Source of the DNA: Hanleya hanleyi
Taxonomy: Eukaryota > Mollusca > Polyplacophora > Lepidopleurida > Hanleyidae
NCBI GenBank assembly: GCA_036873755.1
Contig: JAVTVY010020333.1
Span: 1 to 64,000, forward strand
Direction: 5' to 3'
Length of the DNA stretch: 64,000 nucleotides
Shown here: positions 9,690 to 21,699 of the stretch, piece by piece
How positions within the stretch are numbered: position 1 is the first letter of the stretch
Layout of the letters: each line of letters begins with the position of its first letter
The notes under the pieces: generated by a model
The model's database searches: none
Seen by the model: the letters and a program-made list of their open reading frames with translations, nothing else
Told to the model about the DNA's origin: nothing
Made by a program: the position numbers and the translations under genes

Positions 9690-11588
9690 TTACATATATG
9701 GGTACATCAAAGAAGGGGCAGGTTGTCTAAAAAATGGCGAGACCGGAACCGACGTCATCATGGAAGAAGATTGTGGCATCATGGGAAATGGACGATGATG
9801 GATAGTTGTATAATCTTTAGCACCGCTCACGTGATTGGCTGGCGTTGATGTCGGAAAGGCGGGATACATTGGTTTTGGGGCGTTAAGACCGGCATTGGAC
9901 ACATATACTGAGCTGGAATTCACGGACATGTGGGGATTGTAAACAGGGGATGCGGCGTTCCTCTTCCTCCATCGGGCTCTCCTGTTCTGAAACCATACCT
10001 GAAATAAAATGCAGAAGAATGAGAGTCAATTTCCATGTTATTCTATGCACACCAAGTTTCGCGCCAGTGTTGATGTGAATGAAGGCTCTATGCTTGAATT
10101 GTTATTTTTGATTCAACGAATATAATGCCAGCATATTGTACTATTTCGAAATATCATATAAAATACCTCAATTTTCTGTTCTGCGACGTCCAGTTGGAGA
10201 GAGAGTTCCTCCATCTTGTCACAGTCCGGGTAGGCGTTCTCGTTGAAGTTAGTTTCCAGGATTTTCAACTGATCAGCCTTGTAGTTTGTTCTGGATTTCT
10301 TCTTCTTTGTCGGCACCGCAGACTCTGTTGTTGACTCTGGAGATGTAGAACTGGGTGGGATAGATATTAAATGTGGCCGAGGTGGTAACAACGTCTTGTC
10401 GCAGTCAGAACGGCCAGCACTGGTAATGCTAGTTGATATACTGTAGAGGGAGTCATTGTCAACAGCAGGCTGGAATTCCCTGGTGCTCTCGAACTTTGAA
10501 CAGACGGAAGAATGTATAGAATTCACAGTATAGGGGGAACCACAGTTGCTGCCGTTGGATGACTGATAGCCACTGGTATTGTCGAGTGATGATATTGATC
10601 GTGTCTCTGGACTGATGGTAATAGGTGAGACATTATTGTTGTTTAGCTGGCAGGGGGAGCCACTGGTACTCGCGTCATTGCTTTGGCTTGGTGACTTGTT
10701 GCTGACTACATCAATTAGCTCTTCTGAAAAGAATAAATATATATATATATATATTAATTTGGGAAAGCAGGTTAAATATCATAATGTGTCGATGAACTAT
10801 GTATAGGTAACTTTATGGCAAGGAACGTTAAGTAACCTAGAAAATGTGTTCTTTGGAGGTTTACTATATCTGATCTAGATCTAAAGAAGATTATCTTTTG
10901 AATACCGATACAACACTGGCGATAAAGATACAAAAGGTTATGTGGCCGTTTATGTATATCGTCTTACCTTCTATCTCATCTCCGGAGGGTGTGGACATCG
11001 GTTGAAGAGGAGATGTCTGGTTATCATGTGGACTGTGATGCTCAGTTGTCGGCAGACATGAATTCTGGAATCTACATGGATTCTGGAATGGATAGAATGG
11101 GTACTGTGTCGGGAACGGGAACTGTCCTTCGGACGGGTACTGGCTCTGGTATGGATACTGAGTCTGGTATGGGCGCTGGGCGTTGTACGGATAATAGCTC
11201 TGTGGTGTACACTTCGGCGGTTCTTTATTCCCAGGTCTTATTTCCAACGACTCCATTGTTCCAATACTGTGGAATGTTGGAAAACTATTTCGTTGGCCAT
11301 TTGAACTCTGTAAATAATAAAAAATAGAAGTCAGTTAATTCAATTTTGCTAACTTCCGGTACATGTATATATTGATGCCAGATAAGGAGATGACTTTAAA
11401 AAAATCTAGATTATCATGACATTCTTTTCCTCAAATTATATACTGCTCTTTATCGGTCAGAGAAGTTAAATGTGTTTTTCACCAAAAAAATTAATTTATC
11501 AAAACCGTAAGTGATATAAAGTTCGACTCACCAGATAACCAAAATTTCCCTTCACTTTTGGTCCTTGAGAATTCTGTATCATTTCCAT
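9690..11588 (-). CDS. PRD-like homeobox protein, copy 1 (intact, four exons, 420 aa)
   Basis: Exons: 11,588-11,532, 11,307-10,968, 10,723-10,167 and 9,998-9,690, all with GT-AG introns and consistent phases (0, 1, 0). The total of 1263 nt gives 420 residues. Exon 2 encodes Tyr/Pro/Gln-rich short repeats (YPYQSQYPSEGQ type). Exon 3 has a Ser/Thr/Asn-rich region and homeodomain residues 1-46. Exon 4 has residues 47-60 (VWFQNRRARWRK) and a Met/Pro-rich tail ending MYPYM. The homeodomain has L16, F20, W48, F49, Q50, N51 and R53, so DNA binding looks possible. Gln50 and the 46/47 intron indicate the PRD-like class. Residue 46, the last codon before the intron, is Glu here and Lys in copies 2 and 3. 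It is probably a nuclear transcription factor. The orthology group is not recognised. Exon 1 is assigned from splice sites and conservation. Confidence 0.85.
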
Positions 11589-12228
11589 CTGGATAAGCAA
11601 ACAGTGAAGAGCGAATATTCTACCGTATGCAGGACGAATTATATGATAATCAGATCAATGTAGATAAGATACTGATGGCTCTACAATTACCGGATCATTA
11701 TAGTATCAATCACCGGTCAGATCATCAAGAGTAAAGACTTTCACTTCTCAAGTCAATGATCAATTGAAAATGGACTGACAACTAAACAATACAATCGACT
11801 GTCATTTAGATAAAGACAAAAGGTAATCCAGTCACACTCCCATTTACTTGATTGCTCGAGAGAAAACAATGATCATGAAGTTTGTTGTTTACTGACTTAA
11901 TCCACGTGATTTGAAATTGTATATGACAATTTTACCAATCCGATCCTAACAGATTAATCTAGATTATGACAATGTAAATCATTACTGAAAAAAATCATTC
12001 TTTGCTATCGTTGAAACAAGATTCTGAGTAATACAACAAACTCTGGGCCTCTGCGCGTAAACGCAGTGAAATTCGACCCTCTTGTCGGTACCCTTATCAA
12101 TTGAACATAAAACAATTTGAAATCTACAATATACAAATGCTGAATATTTTAATAACTTTAAAATCCAATAGAATTTGTTGGTGCTGCAGTCCGTATGACT
12201 GTTTAGGAAAGACATATATTCTGATTAA
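11589..12228. other. 5' flank of homeobox copy 1
   Basis: This non-coding sequence is shared with the 5' flanks of copies 2 (25,001-25,640) and 3 (34,182-34,820) at high identity, so it should hold the gene's promoter. I see no clear TATA box or named motif that stands out. The - strand frame at 11,982-12,215 exists in all units but has no features of a protein. Confidence 0.5.
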
Positions 12229-12918
12229 TATATATTCCTACGAAGTAGGCTACAGATCGCAAATTGTCTGGTAATGAGTGAGTCAGTCAGTCAGCCCATC
12301 CGAATCCTTTCGTCGGCAAAATAAGGAGAATCGTTGACATTAGAACCTTGATTTTTGGCATGAACGTGCATTAGGGCATTGTTACCAGCAAGTTCTGAGC
12401 TGATCGAATTCTGATGAAAATTTAATTTATAATTAATTTTTTATTATTTATTGATGACTCGAGTGCACTGTCATGCCCATCGGGAACCCTTGACTGTATG
12501 CTTCACTGTGACTTTTAAGCGCCTGGGACTAACTTCGGCCGCCCAGCACTAAAGCAAAAAAAAAAAAAATGATTTGCCCAGCACTCGAAAATATCTAACT
12601 TTAATGGTACTTCGGCATTATACGTTTCCAGGTAGCTCCGCCATGTTTTCCCTAATAGTCCATGCCACGCTTCCCGAACATCTGCCGTAAATTGTTCGAA
12701 ATATTTGGGAACCCTCGTGATCATGCTGGTCGCTGTTAGCCGGTGGTATTGCGGAAGGCTACCGAAATCCCAGAATCTCGCGTCAGGCGAGCTGTATATG
12801 CCACGATGCATGAAGGAAGCAAATCATTTGATCGGAGAATGGAGGTTGTTATTTCGTCTGCTGCGAAGTTTTACCTAGCCACGAATATCGCTTGACATGT
12901 ATTTTATAAATCATTGTC

Positions 12919-12979
12919 ATGAAGCGCCAAGCAGCTTTGAAAAATTTCTTCTCACAGAAGCGTCAGAGGTCCAATGAAG
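12919..12979 (+). CDS. Possible first exon of a hAT/ZMYM-type transposase
   Basis: An ATG opens 20 codons rich in Lys, Arg, Gln and Phe (MKRQAALKNFFSQKR), followed by a GTAAAT donor. Short basic N-termini of the form MKR...L..FF are common at the start of hAT-derived and ZMYM-type proteins, and the 8-bp target duplication of the host element agrees. No downstream exon with a dimerisation or catalytic domain was found up to 14,171. It is a tentative exon. Confidence 0.3.
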
Positions 12980-14171
12980 GTAAATCTTTCGTTAGCTTTC
13001 GGTGGTCGTTGTTGTTGTTCTAAAACGTCGGCCGTCAGCTTCCAAAAAATATTTTAATTATATCTATATTAAAAGCACACATGCATGTGTGCGCTCGCTC
13101 GTACGTCGTAATCAGTCTATTAGATCTACATGTACTATGAGATATCTATAATATGGCTAGTTTAACAGCACACTTGAATCAAGTATTAAACTGGAGATTC
13201 CTGAGTAATCTATTTTTAGGCTAACTAACCATACATTGTAATGTTGACACACATTCCGATGGTATCCGTTTTCACTCATTTCCTGGTCGTGGAATTCCGT
13301 TGAGATTGAAGGCATATTTACTGCACGTTTTATATATCCAGCCTATACAACATTGCATAAATTCTTCAGTTCAGTCATTAGTTAAAAAATGTTCTACCTC
13401 AAAAAGAAATAAAAAATGACTGGATTTTATGAGAGAAATTACTAAATTTAAACACAACAATGACCCTATTATCTGTTATTACTGAAGAAATCGATAATAC
13501 AATCATCGTTGTGTTTTAAATTCAGTAACCTATAACCAGTTGTTTATTTTTTTCGTGTGTGCTTTATTGTTCATTGATTATTATTATGTACTCTCTTCAG
13601 ATGAGGCACCTTGAAGTTGAATGCCAAATAAATATATTCATGGAGAATGGCTCTCTAGTGCTGCCTGATTTGATTCTTGCATTCTAACAAATCTCTGATG
13701 TTGACCTTTGTCACTTCAAATTTGTGTTTCTTTTCCAGCTTCCTGTCTTATTTGGGACTAGAAACATTTACTTCTCAACTACTCTGACAGTATTCCTCAA
13801 GAGCTCAAACGCACCATTCCCTACGCTAATTTTAAAAAAAAATCGCCTAATCCCGAGAAGGGGGGGGGGGTACCCCGCTCTCTCGGACTATCCCCCCAAC
13901 ACCTCGTGCTGTACTGCTGGGCTGATCAGTGTCCAGGGTAATAAAAACTGAGGGCGATAATAGTTGCTACGCTAACGACTCACCAGCGGTGACATCTGGA
14001 AAAGTTAATAGTTCCCACTGACAATTTAGAGACGCTATATAAATTCTCTCATGGTAGCACACAGGGCCCCCAAGTCATCTCTCTGATACACACTTAAATT
14101 ATATCAAACCCTATTTCGTAGGTCCTGTGACGTTAGTCACACTGCCATGTTATTATCAACAATCAATTATA
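12980..14171. other. Remainder of insertion A, no gene recognised
   Basis: AT-rich sequence with a G homopolymer near 13,860. The frame at 13,724-13,951 crosses that homopolymer and shows no known domain. The right terminus of insertion A is at 14,110-14,171. Confidence 0.45.
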
Positions 14172-15146
14172 CTGATTAAAAGAACGCAAAGTTCGAAACT
14201 GTAGAATGATGTAGAAAGTCAAGAAGGCTATTTGTTAGTTTTACTTATACACCTTCTCCACATCAGAAGACCGCTCTTTTTATACATATATATATATCTC
14301 TCTCTCTCTCTTTATATATTATAAAATATAATATAGATATTATAATAATGATGATATTATATATAGATAGTATAGAGCTCTTGCATTAATATATTTTGTG
14401 ACCACCCTTAGACCTCAAGGTTATCAAAATATTCGACATTTTTGTATTATAAATTTCGAATTACGTTATGTCCACTTGATAAAGGTCCCGGCAAGAGGTT
14501 CGAAAGCTCCTGCATTAAATTGCAGAATTTGTAGTACTATTCAAGATCGCATGTATCAGTCTAAAACAGTAAAGCAAATACTATTAGTGCTGAATTTTAA
14601 TTCCGACGAATAGTGAAAGCCGAGATGGACGAGTGTTTTAGGGCACTTGAGTTTACTGCTGACGATTTGTTGCCAAACTGAGGGCGCGGGTTTGAGTCAT
14701 GCAAGGGATGACCCATCCAGCACGCAGTAGGTGTGCTTTAACTAAGGAAGTACATGCTAAATATAATTGAATATTAAAATAATGAAATACTCATCCTGAA
14801 ACTACTTGGTGATGGTAGAGTGTGGTACATAGGTTATGTACGGAATACATATTGACAGATATTTTCAAAGAAGACAACTGGATAACAAAATGATTTAAAC
14901 AGGTTAATCTGAAAAACGACTTTTCCGCCGATAGGATTAGCACGGTGTGACTTGATCGTGTCACAGCAACACAAAGAGATTATTCCCGAGAATGAACTCG
15001 ATTATTAGGCCTATTGTAGAGCAATGATGAGTTATTTGCTATATCTGATGTGATTGGCCGATACTATTGTGCTGATGACATTTGAGTTTAACTGATTCTC
15101 TCGTCGTTCCCCCAATATGAGTTGTCCTAGCCAGTACATGAACAAT
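14172..15146. repeat. Right part of duplication unit 1
   Basis: After the target duplication, the sequence resumes homology with 25,640-26,366 plus 27,356-27,550 and with 34,822-35,745. That includes the TA-rich block near 14,280-14,400 and the GATAGGATTAGCACGGTGTGACT site that is occupied by an RT insertion in unit 2. No gene is present. Confidence 0.75.
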
Positions 15147-16399
15147 TTTCCTACGAAGTAGGCTACAGATCGCAAATTGTCCGGTAATGAGTCAGTCAGT
15201 CAGTCAGTCCATCCGAATCCTTTCGTCGGCAAAATAAGGAGAACCGTTGACATTAGAACCTTGATTTTTGGCATGAACGTGCATTAGGGCATTGTTACGA
15301 GCAAGTTCTGAGTTGACCGAATTCTGATTAAAATTTGATTTATAATTATTTTTTTTATTTATTGATGGCTCAGCGAGTACACTGTCATGCCCATCGGGAA
15401 GCCTTGGCTGTATGTTTCACTGTATACACAGTGGTGGGATATGCCATCCGTAATTGTTTTTATGAAATAGGAAATGCTAATTTTCCATCATTTGTTAGTG
15501 CATTTATCTAATACACACAATTAATACACACAATTCAGTACATGAGCAGTGTGACTAACGTCACAGGACCTACGAAGTACAGTAGGCATTAGGACTCGAT
15601 CGTATTTTCATTGAGATATGATGTGACCCTCCCCTACGGTACGTTTCATCATAATATGGTACATGTACAACCTTCCATAACAGCCACAGGTTCTCTTCAT
15701 AACATGCCTTTTGTGAGATTGAGCAAGATTATATTCTGGGTATTTATATATTTACATCGATGTGTTCGTGCCACAAAAAATGAAAGTATATTGGTGAATG
15801 TTCTGGTCATTTAGTGATTCGGCCCTGGTACAAATAAATAACGATCGCCGATTTAATTTTACAATTTGTTAATTAAAGGAAACAGATTGAATAATATAGG
15901 TTCAGTAGATTTCAAGCTTCACGTGTGAAAATACATTTACATCTGTTTAATGGTTTTCAGTGCCCTTGTACAGGATCAAAACAACTTTTTGAATCACATT
16001 ATTTTCCCAACAATACAACAGATTTTTATTTATAGTACTATAGTAGAAAGGTAGCATTTATGTAGTTTACGGTAATTCAACTCCAGACCAACACCTTCTA
16101 TGCACAAGATTCTATGTCATTCTCCTGAGCATAACCGGTACAACGAGGAATAAATAGCGTCTCTACATCACGTTGTCATCTAGATATATGAGACAACACA
16201 TTTTGGGCATCGGCAATCTGATGAATGTACTATTCCGGTCTTCTTGTTTCACATTATATTCTATGGCGGTTGATCGGTGATTTTCTTCATTGATAAACGT
16301 TAAATCACCTCAGCTTCGTTATGGAAACAGCGCTGATTGTTTGATATGGGCAGCCATTTATGTCAAAATTAGCAATTACAAAACCTAAAGCCAAACTCA

Positions 16400-17424
16400 G
16401 AAAAGACAGCATATCTTACAATGTCCACTGTAATCTTAAACGCATTTTATATTCCTGCAAATAAAAAAACATTAACTTTGAACATATACTCAAACCGAAA
16501 ACAAACGGTACGATGTTCGAATACAAACTCAGAATGAAAAGCCTAGTTCTGGACGAATAGCCAGTCCGACACAGAGTGTGACCTATTTGAAAAGGAAGAG
16601 TATAACTCAGAACGAACGAGCTGTTTCACAACGAACAACGTTCCTTCGGAAATTATTTCCGGAAATAATCGGGTCATTCCGAATGGTAGAAAGATATATG
16701 ACGTGAAACTGGGCCGCTATTTCGACTTCCGCTATTTCAGGTCGTGACCTCAAAATGAATGTGGTTATTTTTTGCCCCTAGGTTAAAGGGTACCAAAAGT
16801 TTTGAACTTCAGATATCAGACAAAAATGTTTACATGGACTTGCCATTCTCATCTTGTGAGACTCCTTACTATGAGTCGCTCATGCAAACGACAGCCACCC
16901 CCTCAAAATGTGGGGAGAAGCAGATAGAGGCGCTCGAGTGGTCTCCCGTCTGCCGAGCGCCTCCTCGATTATAAAGTACGTTCTGAAAGAGGTCATTCGT
17001 TCTCTGATACGTTGTACGTGCTGAAATATACTGTTTGTTCTGAGTTCGCTTGTATTATCGTTTGGAGAGAGATGAAATATGCGTTTAAAGTTTGGATCCT
17101 TGTTTACAAAAAGATGACATAAGCGTTTATACTGACGCTTTATATCGTTAGATACGTTTTCTGTTGTGAGTTAAGCTGTACAACCCGAGCTGGTAATTTT
17201 GACATACATGGCCGCCCATAGTTTGAGGGTATATGCAGTACTTAAGATTAACCTCAGGGCCATGTGCAATGGGACAGGGTATTTTTAGCTGTGGATAATT
17301 TGACCTGAATTTGAAGGCTCCAGCCTGGTGTGGCCAATGTGGAATAGGATACAGTTTACATACACAATGTATATCTAATATACTGAAGTGTTAATTATCA
17401 ATCTAATTATAATCGGAATTATTT
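16400..17424. other. Middle of insertion B, nothing recognised
   Basis: Moderately AT-rich sequence with the small palindrome GGAAATTATTTCC near 16,650. The frame at 16,759-16,974 is open but shows no domain. Confidence 0.35.
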
Positions 17425-17639
17425 CAGATGAGAACTTGATGGTAACAATGCCCTAATGCACGTTCATGCCAAAAATCAAGGTTCTAATGTTAACGGTTCT
17501 CCTTATTTTGCCGACGAAAGGATTCGGATGGACTCACTCATTACCGGACAATTTGCGATCTGTAGCCTACTTCGTAGGAATATTGTTATAGATATATGTA
17601 AACTGTGGCCTTTAACGTGTATCCTATTTCACATCCAAA

Positions 17640-17910
17640 CATTTCATCACAGACCAAATCATGCAGGCTTCAAATTTAGGTCAAATTGCCACTGATGATG
17701 AAATATCCTACATCAACCAATTAAGTCAGCCTGAAGCAATAACCCAGCAGAACATAGAAAGATCTGGTATCATCCTCCAGATTAGCCTGTGAGCAACAAT
17801 GATAAAATTTACTGAGGGTGAAACAAAGCTGTCCTGCAAGCCACCCAAGGAATTTATCAGCTTGTGTTGGGACATTTTGTTGGTATCATGTAAGTTGTTT
17901 AGTAGTTTAC
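17640..17910 (+). other. Possible captured exon fragment in insertion B
   Basis: From about 17,642 a frame reads hydrophilic, Gln/Ile-rich residues (e.g. DEISYINQLSQPEAITQQN) with balanced codon use to a TGA near 17,790. A second open stretch follows at 17,799-17,981. The composition looks more like protein than the surrounding sequence, but there is no known domain and no convincing splice site. It could be a piece of a host gene carried by the transposon. Confidence 0.2.
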
Positions 17911-18470
17911 TCATTCAAATCTCCATACCATATTTTCTGTTATTCAACAGACAAATTTCTTTACTGGTTTTAATTGTTTAAGTTTTACTGAGTTTCAACT
18001 GCTACAGATAGTAACATAGTACTGATACTGTAGAAATGGGTAGTGTGAATTTAATTATTCCATGTTTAGTACAATTTGTTCACATGAATGGTGGAATGTC
18101 TGGACTCTCAAATGAAAGTGTGTTATACATGTATAGCTCAAGCATGTTAGGTTTGAGATAGGCTAAAAATAGGTTGTTCAAGGAGGCTTTGTTTTGCCGC
18201 TGTTGTGTGCATTAAGGGTATGGAAACATGATATATGCACCCAGAGCCCTGATCTACAGCTGTATAAAACTCAACATCTGGCATTGACGGCATGTTTAAA
18301 GGGTCTTAATTTATTTTCTTTGGGTAGAATGTAACTAGATAAAGTAACTTTGATTGTACTTCTTGAATATTGACTATATATCACACTGGGATATAATTTA
18401 AACAAAAACATTACATGTGTAATTATGTCTAAATTTTTCTTGTCATTTCAAATTTTGATTCCTTGATTAA

Positions 18471-18551
18471 GGGATACAGGATCACTGCCACGGAGTGTGT
18501 TGGTGTGTCACAGAATCACTGCCACAGAGTGTGTTGGTGTGTCACAGATTC
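18471..18551. repeat. Two-copy 35-bp direct repeat
   Basis: A unit with ATCACTGCCAC.GAGTGTGTTGG occurs twice in tandem, with one difference. Confidence 0.8.
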
Positions 18552-19328
18552 ACATCAGCACAGTAACTGGTAAACTATTCATTCAATCCCATCACTTTTA
18601 ATCTTCAACAAAATATTCAATACTGTTTTAATCGAAAATTTCTGGTGATTTTTGATGAAAATCTCTGGTGATTCTGACTTGGGCTGCATGTGCCCATCTT
18701 AATATAGGCAGGATTTCAAATTGGGGCTGGGGGGGAGGGGTGGGGGATTGCCAAGAGCTCAGTGCCTGTCCTAATGCCTACCTTACTTCGTAGGCCCTGT
18801 GACGCATAGTCACACTGCCATTTTACAATAATGTCCATAAACATTAAATTAAACCTGGCATGGCAATATACCATAAGGCAGAGTATATTCTCACTGGCCT
18901 GGTATATCCTGGTATGACCCATTATCAAATTCGTATAGGAGCAGATTCTATTTGAGGGCTCACAGCAGCACACTCCATAATTTTGTGAGTGTAGGGGTGG
19001 AAATATCTAGAAGAATTGACCAAAACCAAAGAGGGCAAACCCTCTAATAGGTCAACCTGCGGCATCGAAAGCTACTGATGCGATCAATCAATAGCCATTA
19101 TTTCTAAACTCAATTTATCATTCATTTAGCAGTGAATTATGAAGATTTATTTTTTAACTGAAGTGAATTATCACTATGATTCCAGCCTAGCGCGGTACCA
19201 AATTTCTCTTCTTTCGTCAGATGTGTCCTCTCGTTGGAAGCAAGACATATAGATACAATATTATGAATAACTTGTGGCTAAAACTACGGAAGTGCTTACA
19301 AAATAGCTCGATATATGCATAAATTTGC

Positions 19329-19372
19329 GAGAGAGAGAGAGAGAGAGAGAGAAGGAGAGAGAGAGAGAGAGA
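19329..19372. repeat. (GA)n microsatellite at the LINE tail of unit 2
   Basis: About 20 GA units with one interruption, next to the LINE 3' end. The tract is nearly absent from units 3 and 4. Confidence 0.9.
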
Positions 19373-19375
19373 ATT

Positions 19376-19958
19376 ATGGTTTAAGGTCGCGTTCAGCAAT
19401 ATTTCAGCTATATAGCGACGAACAAACAAAATTCTAAGAACTCAAGTCACTAACTTAGTAATCCAACGCATTTAAAACATACACACATTAAAACTTATGT
19501 AACAGCCCTATTTCTCTCAAATAACCCAAGATGCAATCCTCCCTCCCCCGACTAAAAAGATCTTCCAAAGTAGTCGCTCGATAAAAAGCATCTCTTACAG
19601 TCTTAAAATCTATGCATTCGATAAGAATATGTTTCACCGTGAGATCATCATGGCATGGAACACACCTTGGGACTGGCTCTTTTTTTAGTAAATTTTCGTG
19701 AGTTAATCGTGTATGGCCGATTCTACATCGCCTGATCATGGTTTGATCGAAATGTTTCCGGCTGTTCAGATGAGTATAGCCTACTTTTTTTTTTAACTCA
19801 TGAAGTTTGTTATTATTCACAGCATCCCATAAAGATTGAAACAGCCGTCTCACATAAGTACAGATAGAGGACTTGAAATCGCTATATGGGATTCCAACAG
19901 GATCAATCTCATCATCTAGGGCTGCCTTAGCCATCCTATCAGCCTCGAACTTTACCAA
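19376..19958 (-). pseudogene. LINE fragment: C-terminal zinc-finger end of an RNase H-bearing non-LTR element (unit 2)
   Basis: The frame 19,958-19,488 encodes 156 residues. It starts with FEADRMAKAA, which resembles the end of an RNase H domain (ADxMAK). It continues through IPYSDFKSS, RRCRIGHTRLTHENLL and a C2HC knuckle (RCVPCHDDLTVKHILIEC), and ends GLLHKF. These are hallmarks of the last domain of I/Jockey-group LINEs with RNase H. The tail at 19,376-19,430 is GGTTTAAGGTCGCGTTCAGC, the complement of the usual molluscan LINE end. The element is 5'-truncated. Confidence 0.7.
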
Positions 19959-20072
19959 CTTCTACAATTTACGGAGAGAACGCTTCGTCACTTCCACTGG
20001 ATCTTTGATGAAATGTAGGGACTGATTTTTTATCCTTTTGGTCACAGCGAACGCACCGTTACCACATGATGG

Positions 20073-21085
20073 CGTAATGTAAAATATTACACCCGTTTTG
20101 AGAAGAGAAATATAGTTCCTAGGTAAAACGATTATTCAGGCTATGGAAAATAGAAATTATATATAAAACAAAATAATAATACACAGAATATTGCATGAAA
20201 GCGCTTCGATATCGCAAATATTTTTCTCGAAAAGTATTTGTCAAATTCAAGCGTAACCATGTAATATCCTCTGCATATATCATTGGTGATATCACAAGAT
20301 GACACCAACATGCATCATTGTGAAGAATACGGAACTTAGCCGGACCCCACTATAATATACTAGTAAAAATCTTCAAATCGTTTTCAAGTTTAAATTTCCG
20401 TCATTTTCACCAGAATACGAGCTGAAGATTATTATAAGCCTAATATTTTTCAGCAGAGTCGTTCGTCAACTTATCAGGCAGATATTATTTTTCGCTTTGG
20501 TCGTCATTGTTGAAGATGAGGGCATGCAGCCTGGAGTCCGTCGCATTAATAGAAAATTAAAACCAGAATCTTCAATTAAAAAACGTAACGTAAAATATTA
20601 CACCCGTTTTGAGACGAGAAATATAGTTCTGAGGTAAAACGATTATTCAGGCAATGTAAAATGGAAATTATATATAAAACAAAATAAATAATACACAGAA
20701 TATTGCATGAAAACGCTTCGATATCACAACTATTTTTCTCGAAAAATATTTGTTTTATTCAAGCATGACCATGTAATATCCTCTGCTTAATCATTGGTGA
20801 CATCACTAGAGGACACCAACATGCATCCTTATGAAGAATACGTCACATACTCGTTCCCCGCTATAATATGCTAGCAGAAATCCTCAAGCCGTTTCCAAGT
20901 TTAGATTTCCATCATTTTAACCAAAATACAAGCTGAATATTAATATAGGCCAAATAGTCGTTTGTCAACTTATCACGCAGATATCGTTTTTCGCTTTGGT
21001 CGTCATTGCTGCGGACGAGGGCAGCCTAGAGTTCGTCGTTTTAATAGAAAATTAAAACTAGAATTTTCAATTAAAAACCCAAATA
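20073..21085. repeat. Two tandem repeats of about 510 bp (unit 2)
   Basis: Copies start at about 20,077 and 20,589, each with AAAATATTACACCCGTTTTG. They share ATAAAACAAAATAA, CGCTTCGATATC, ACACCAACATGCATC and ATAGAAAATTAAAAC at matching spacing, but are clearly diverged from each other. The pair is repeated in unit 3 (29,266-30,250) and unit 4 (37,457-38,450), so this duplication is older than the unit duplication. Confidence 0.85.
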
Positions 21086-21260
21086 TTCAATAGCTTTTTT
21101 GCAACCCCATATTTCTGTCCACAAACTAGCCTCGTCTTGTGTTAGCTGATGAAGGCAATTTTATCCGCCTTCGGAGCTAAACGACATTGTTGTTCATCAT
21201 GTATTTTGTGAGGACAAGTCTCGGCAGTCGCCATCTTTATTCAAATATCAACTAGATAAT
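21086..21260 (+). mobile_element. Retroelement-like tail with a CTGATGA / CCTTCGG motif (unit 2)
   Basis: It contains AGCTGATGAAGGC, then GCCTTCGGAGCTAAACGACATTG, then CAGTCGCCATCTTTATT. This arrangement is familiar from the 3' part of Penelope-like or related retroelements. Copies lie at about 30,263 and 38,455, with a degenerate one near 42,890-43,030. No RT is attached here. Confidence 0.35.
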
Positions 21261-21699
21261 ACGGATTAGGTGAGGTTCTCCTCCGTAATTCTAGTATCTC
21301 TGTTACGCGACCAGTCATCAAAAATGCATTAGTAATTGCCAATGAGAACACAGTGTATCTAGCTCCCTATACATCCGTCACAGGGGTATGATACGGTGAC
21401 TCCGTTGTAAGATTGGCAGATTCTTCCACATAAAAGGTTTGCAGTACTTTTCGTTTCTCTATGATAACCTCTATAAGACGTTGAATGGAGCACCAATATA
21501 CAATTGAGTGGCGTTATAATCTATTAACCCTATCTGGGCTGGGCTTTTGGGGACCTGTCCAGGCCTTGCGGGGGGAGGGAGAACCCCTAATTATTTTTCT
21601 TACCCCTTGAGCTAGGGTGTTAAACAGTCAATGGAATTATCAGTTGCTAGTGTTTTCCCAAGAAACCGGACACAAAGGTGCAACCTGTAACCATCTCGA

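Larger units (their letters stand above)
12229..14171. mobile_element. hAT-like DNA transposon remnant (insertion A) with 8-bp target duplication
   Basis: CTGATTAA occurs at both edges (12,221-12,228 and 14,172-14,179). Units 2 and 3 show an uninterrupted site here. The left end is TATATATTCCTACGAAGTAGG, with a small hairpin CCTAC-GAA-GTAGG. The right end contains TTCGTAGGTCCTGTGACG and GTCACACTGCCAT. Insertion B (15,148-18,822) has the same two ends. An 8-bp duplication is typical of hAT elements. The only transposase-like piece is a short exon at 12,919-12,979, so the element is probably an internally deleted, non-autonomous copy. Confidence 0.65.
15147..18826. mobile_element. Insertion B between units 1 and 2, same ends as insertion A
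   Basis: It starts TTCCTACGAAGTAGGCTACAG and ends with TTCGTAGGCCCTGTGACG plus GTCACACTGCCATTTTAC. It interrupts a sequence that is continuous in units 2 and 3 (near 27,550 and 35,745). It is a mosaic. A complete 0.43-kb member with both end types spans 15,148-15,580, and a left-end fragment in reverse orientation lies at 17,425-17,583. Short similar words (ACAAT) at both edges may be a decayed target duplication. It carries no recognised transposase, so it may have grown by nested insertion. Confidence 0.55.

Noticed and set aside
9420..9848. 142-aa + strand ORF, repeated at 22,834 and 32,012
   Set aside because: It is antisense to homeobox exon 4 and its 3' flank; it is kept only because the units are young.
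10989..11327. 112-aa + strand ORF, repeated at 24,401 and 33,582
   Set aside because: It is the antisense shadow of the Tyr/Pro/Gln-rich exon 2.
12515..12811. 98-aa - strand ORF in insertion A
   Set aside because: It passes through an A/T homopolymer and shows no known domain; insufficient support.
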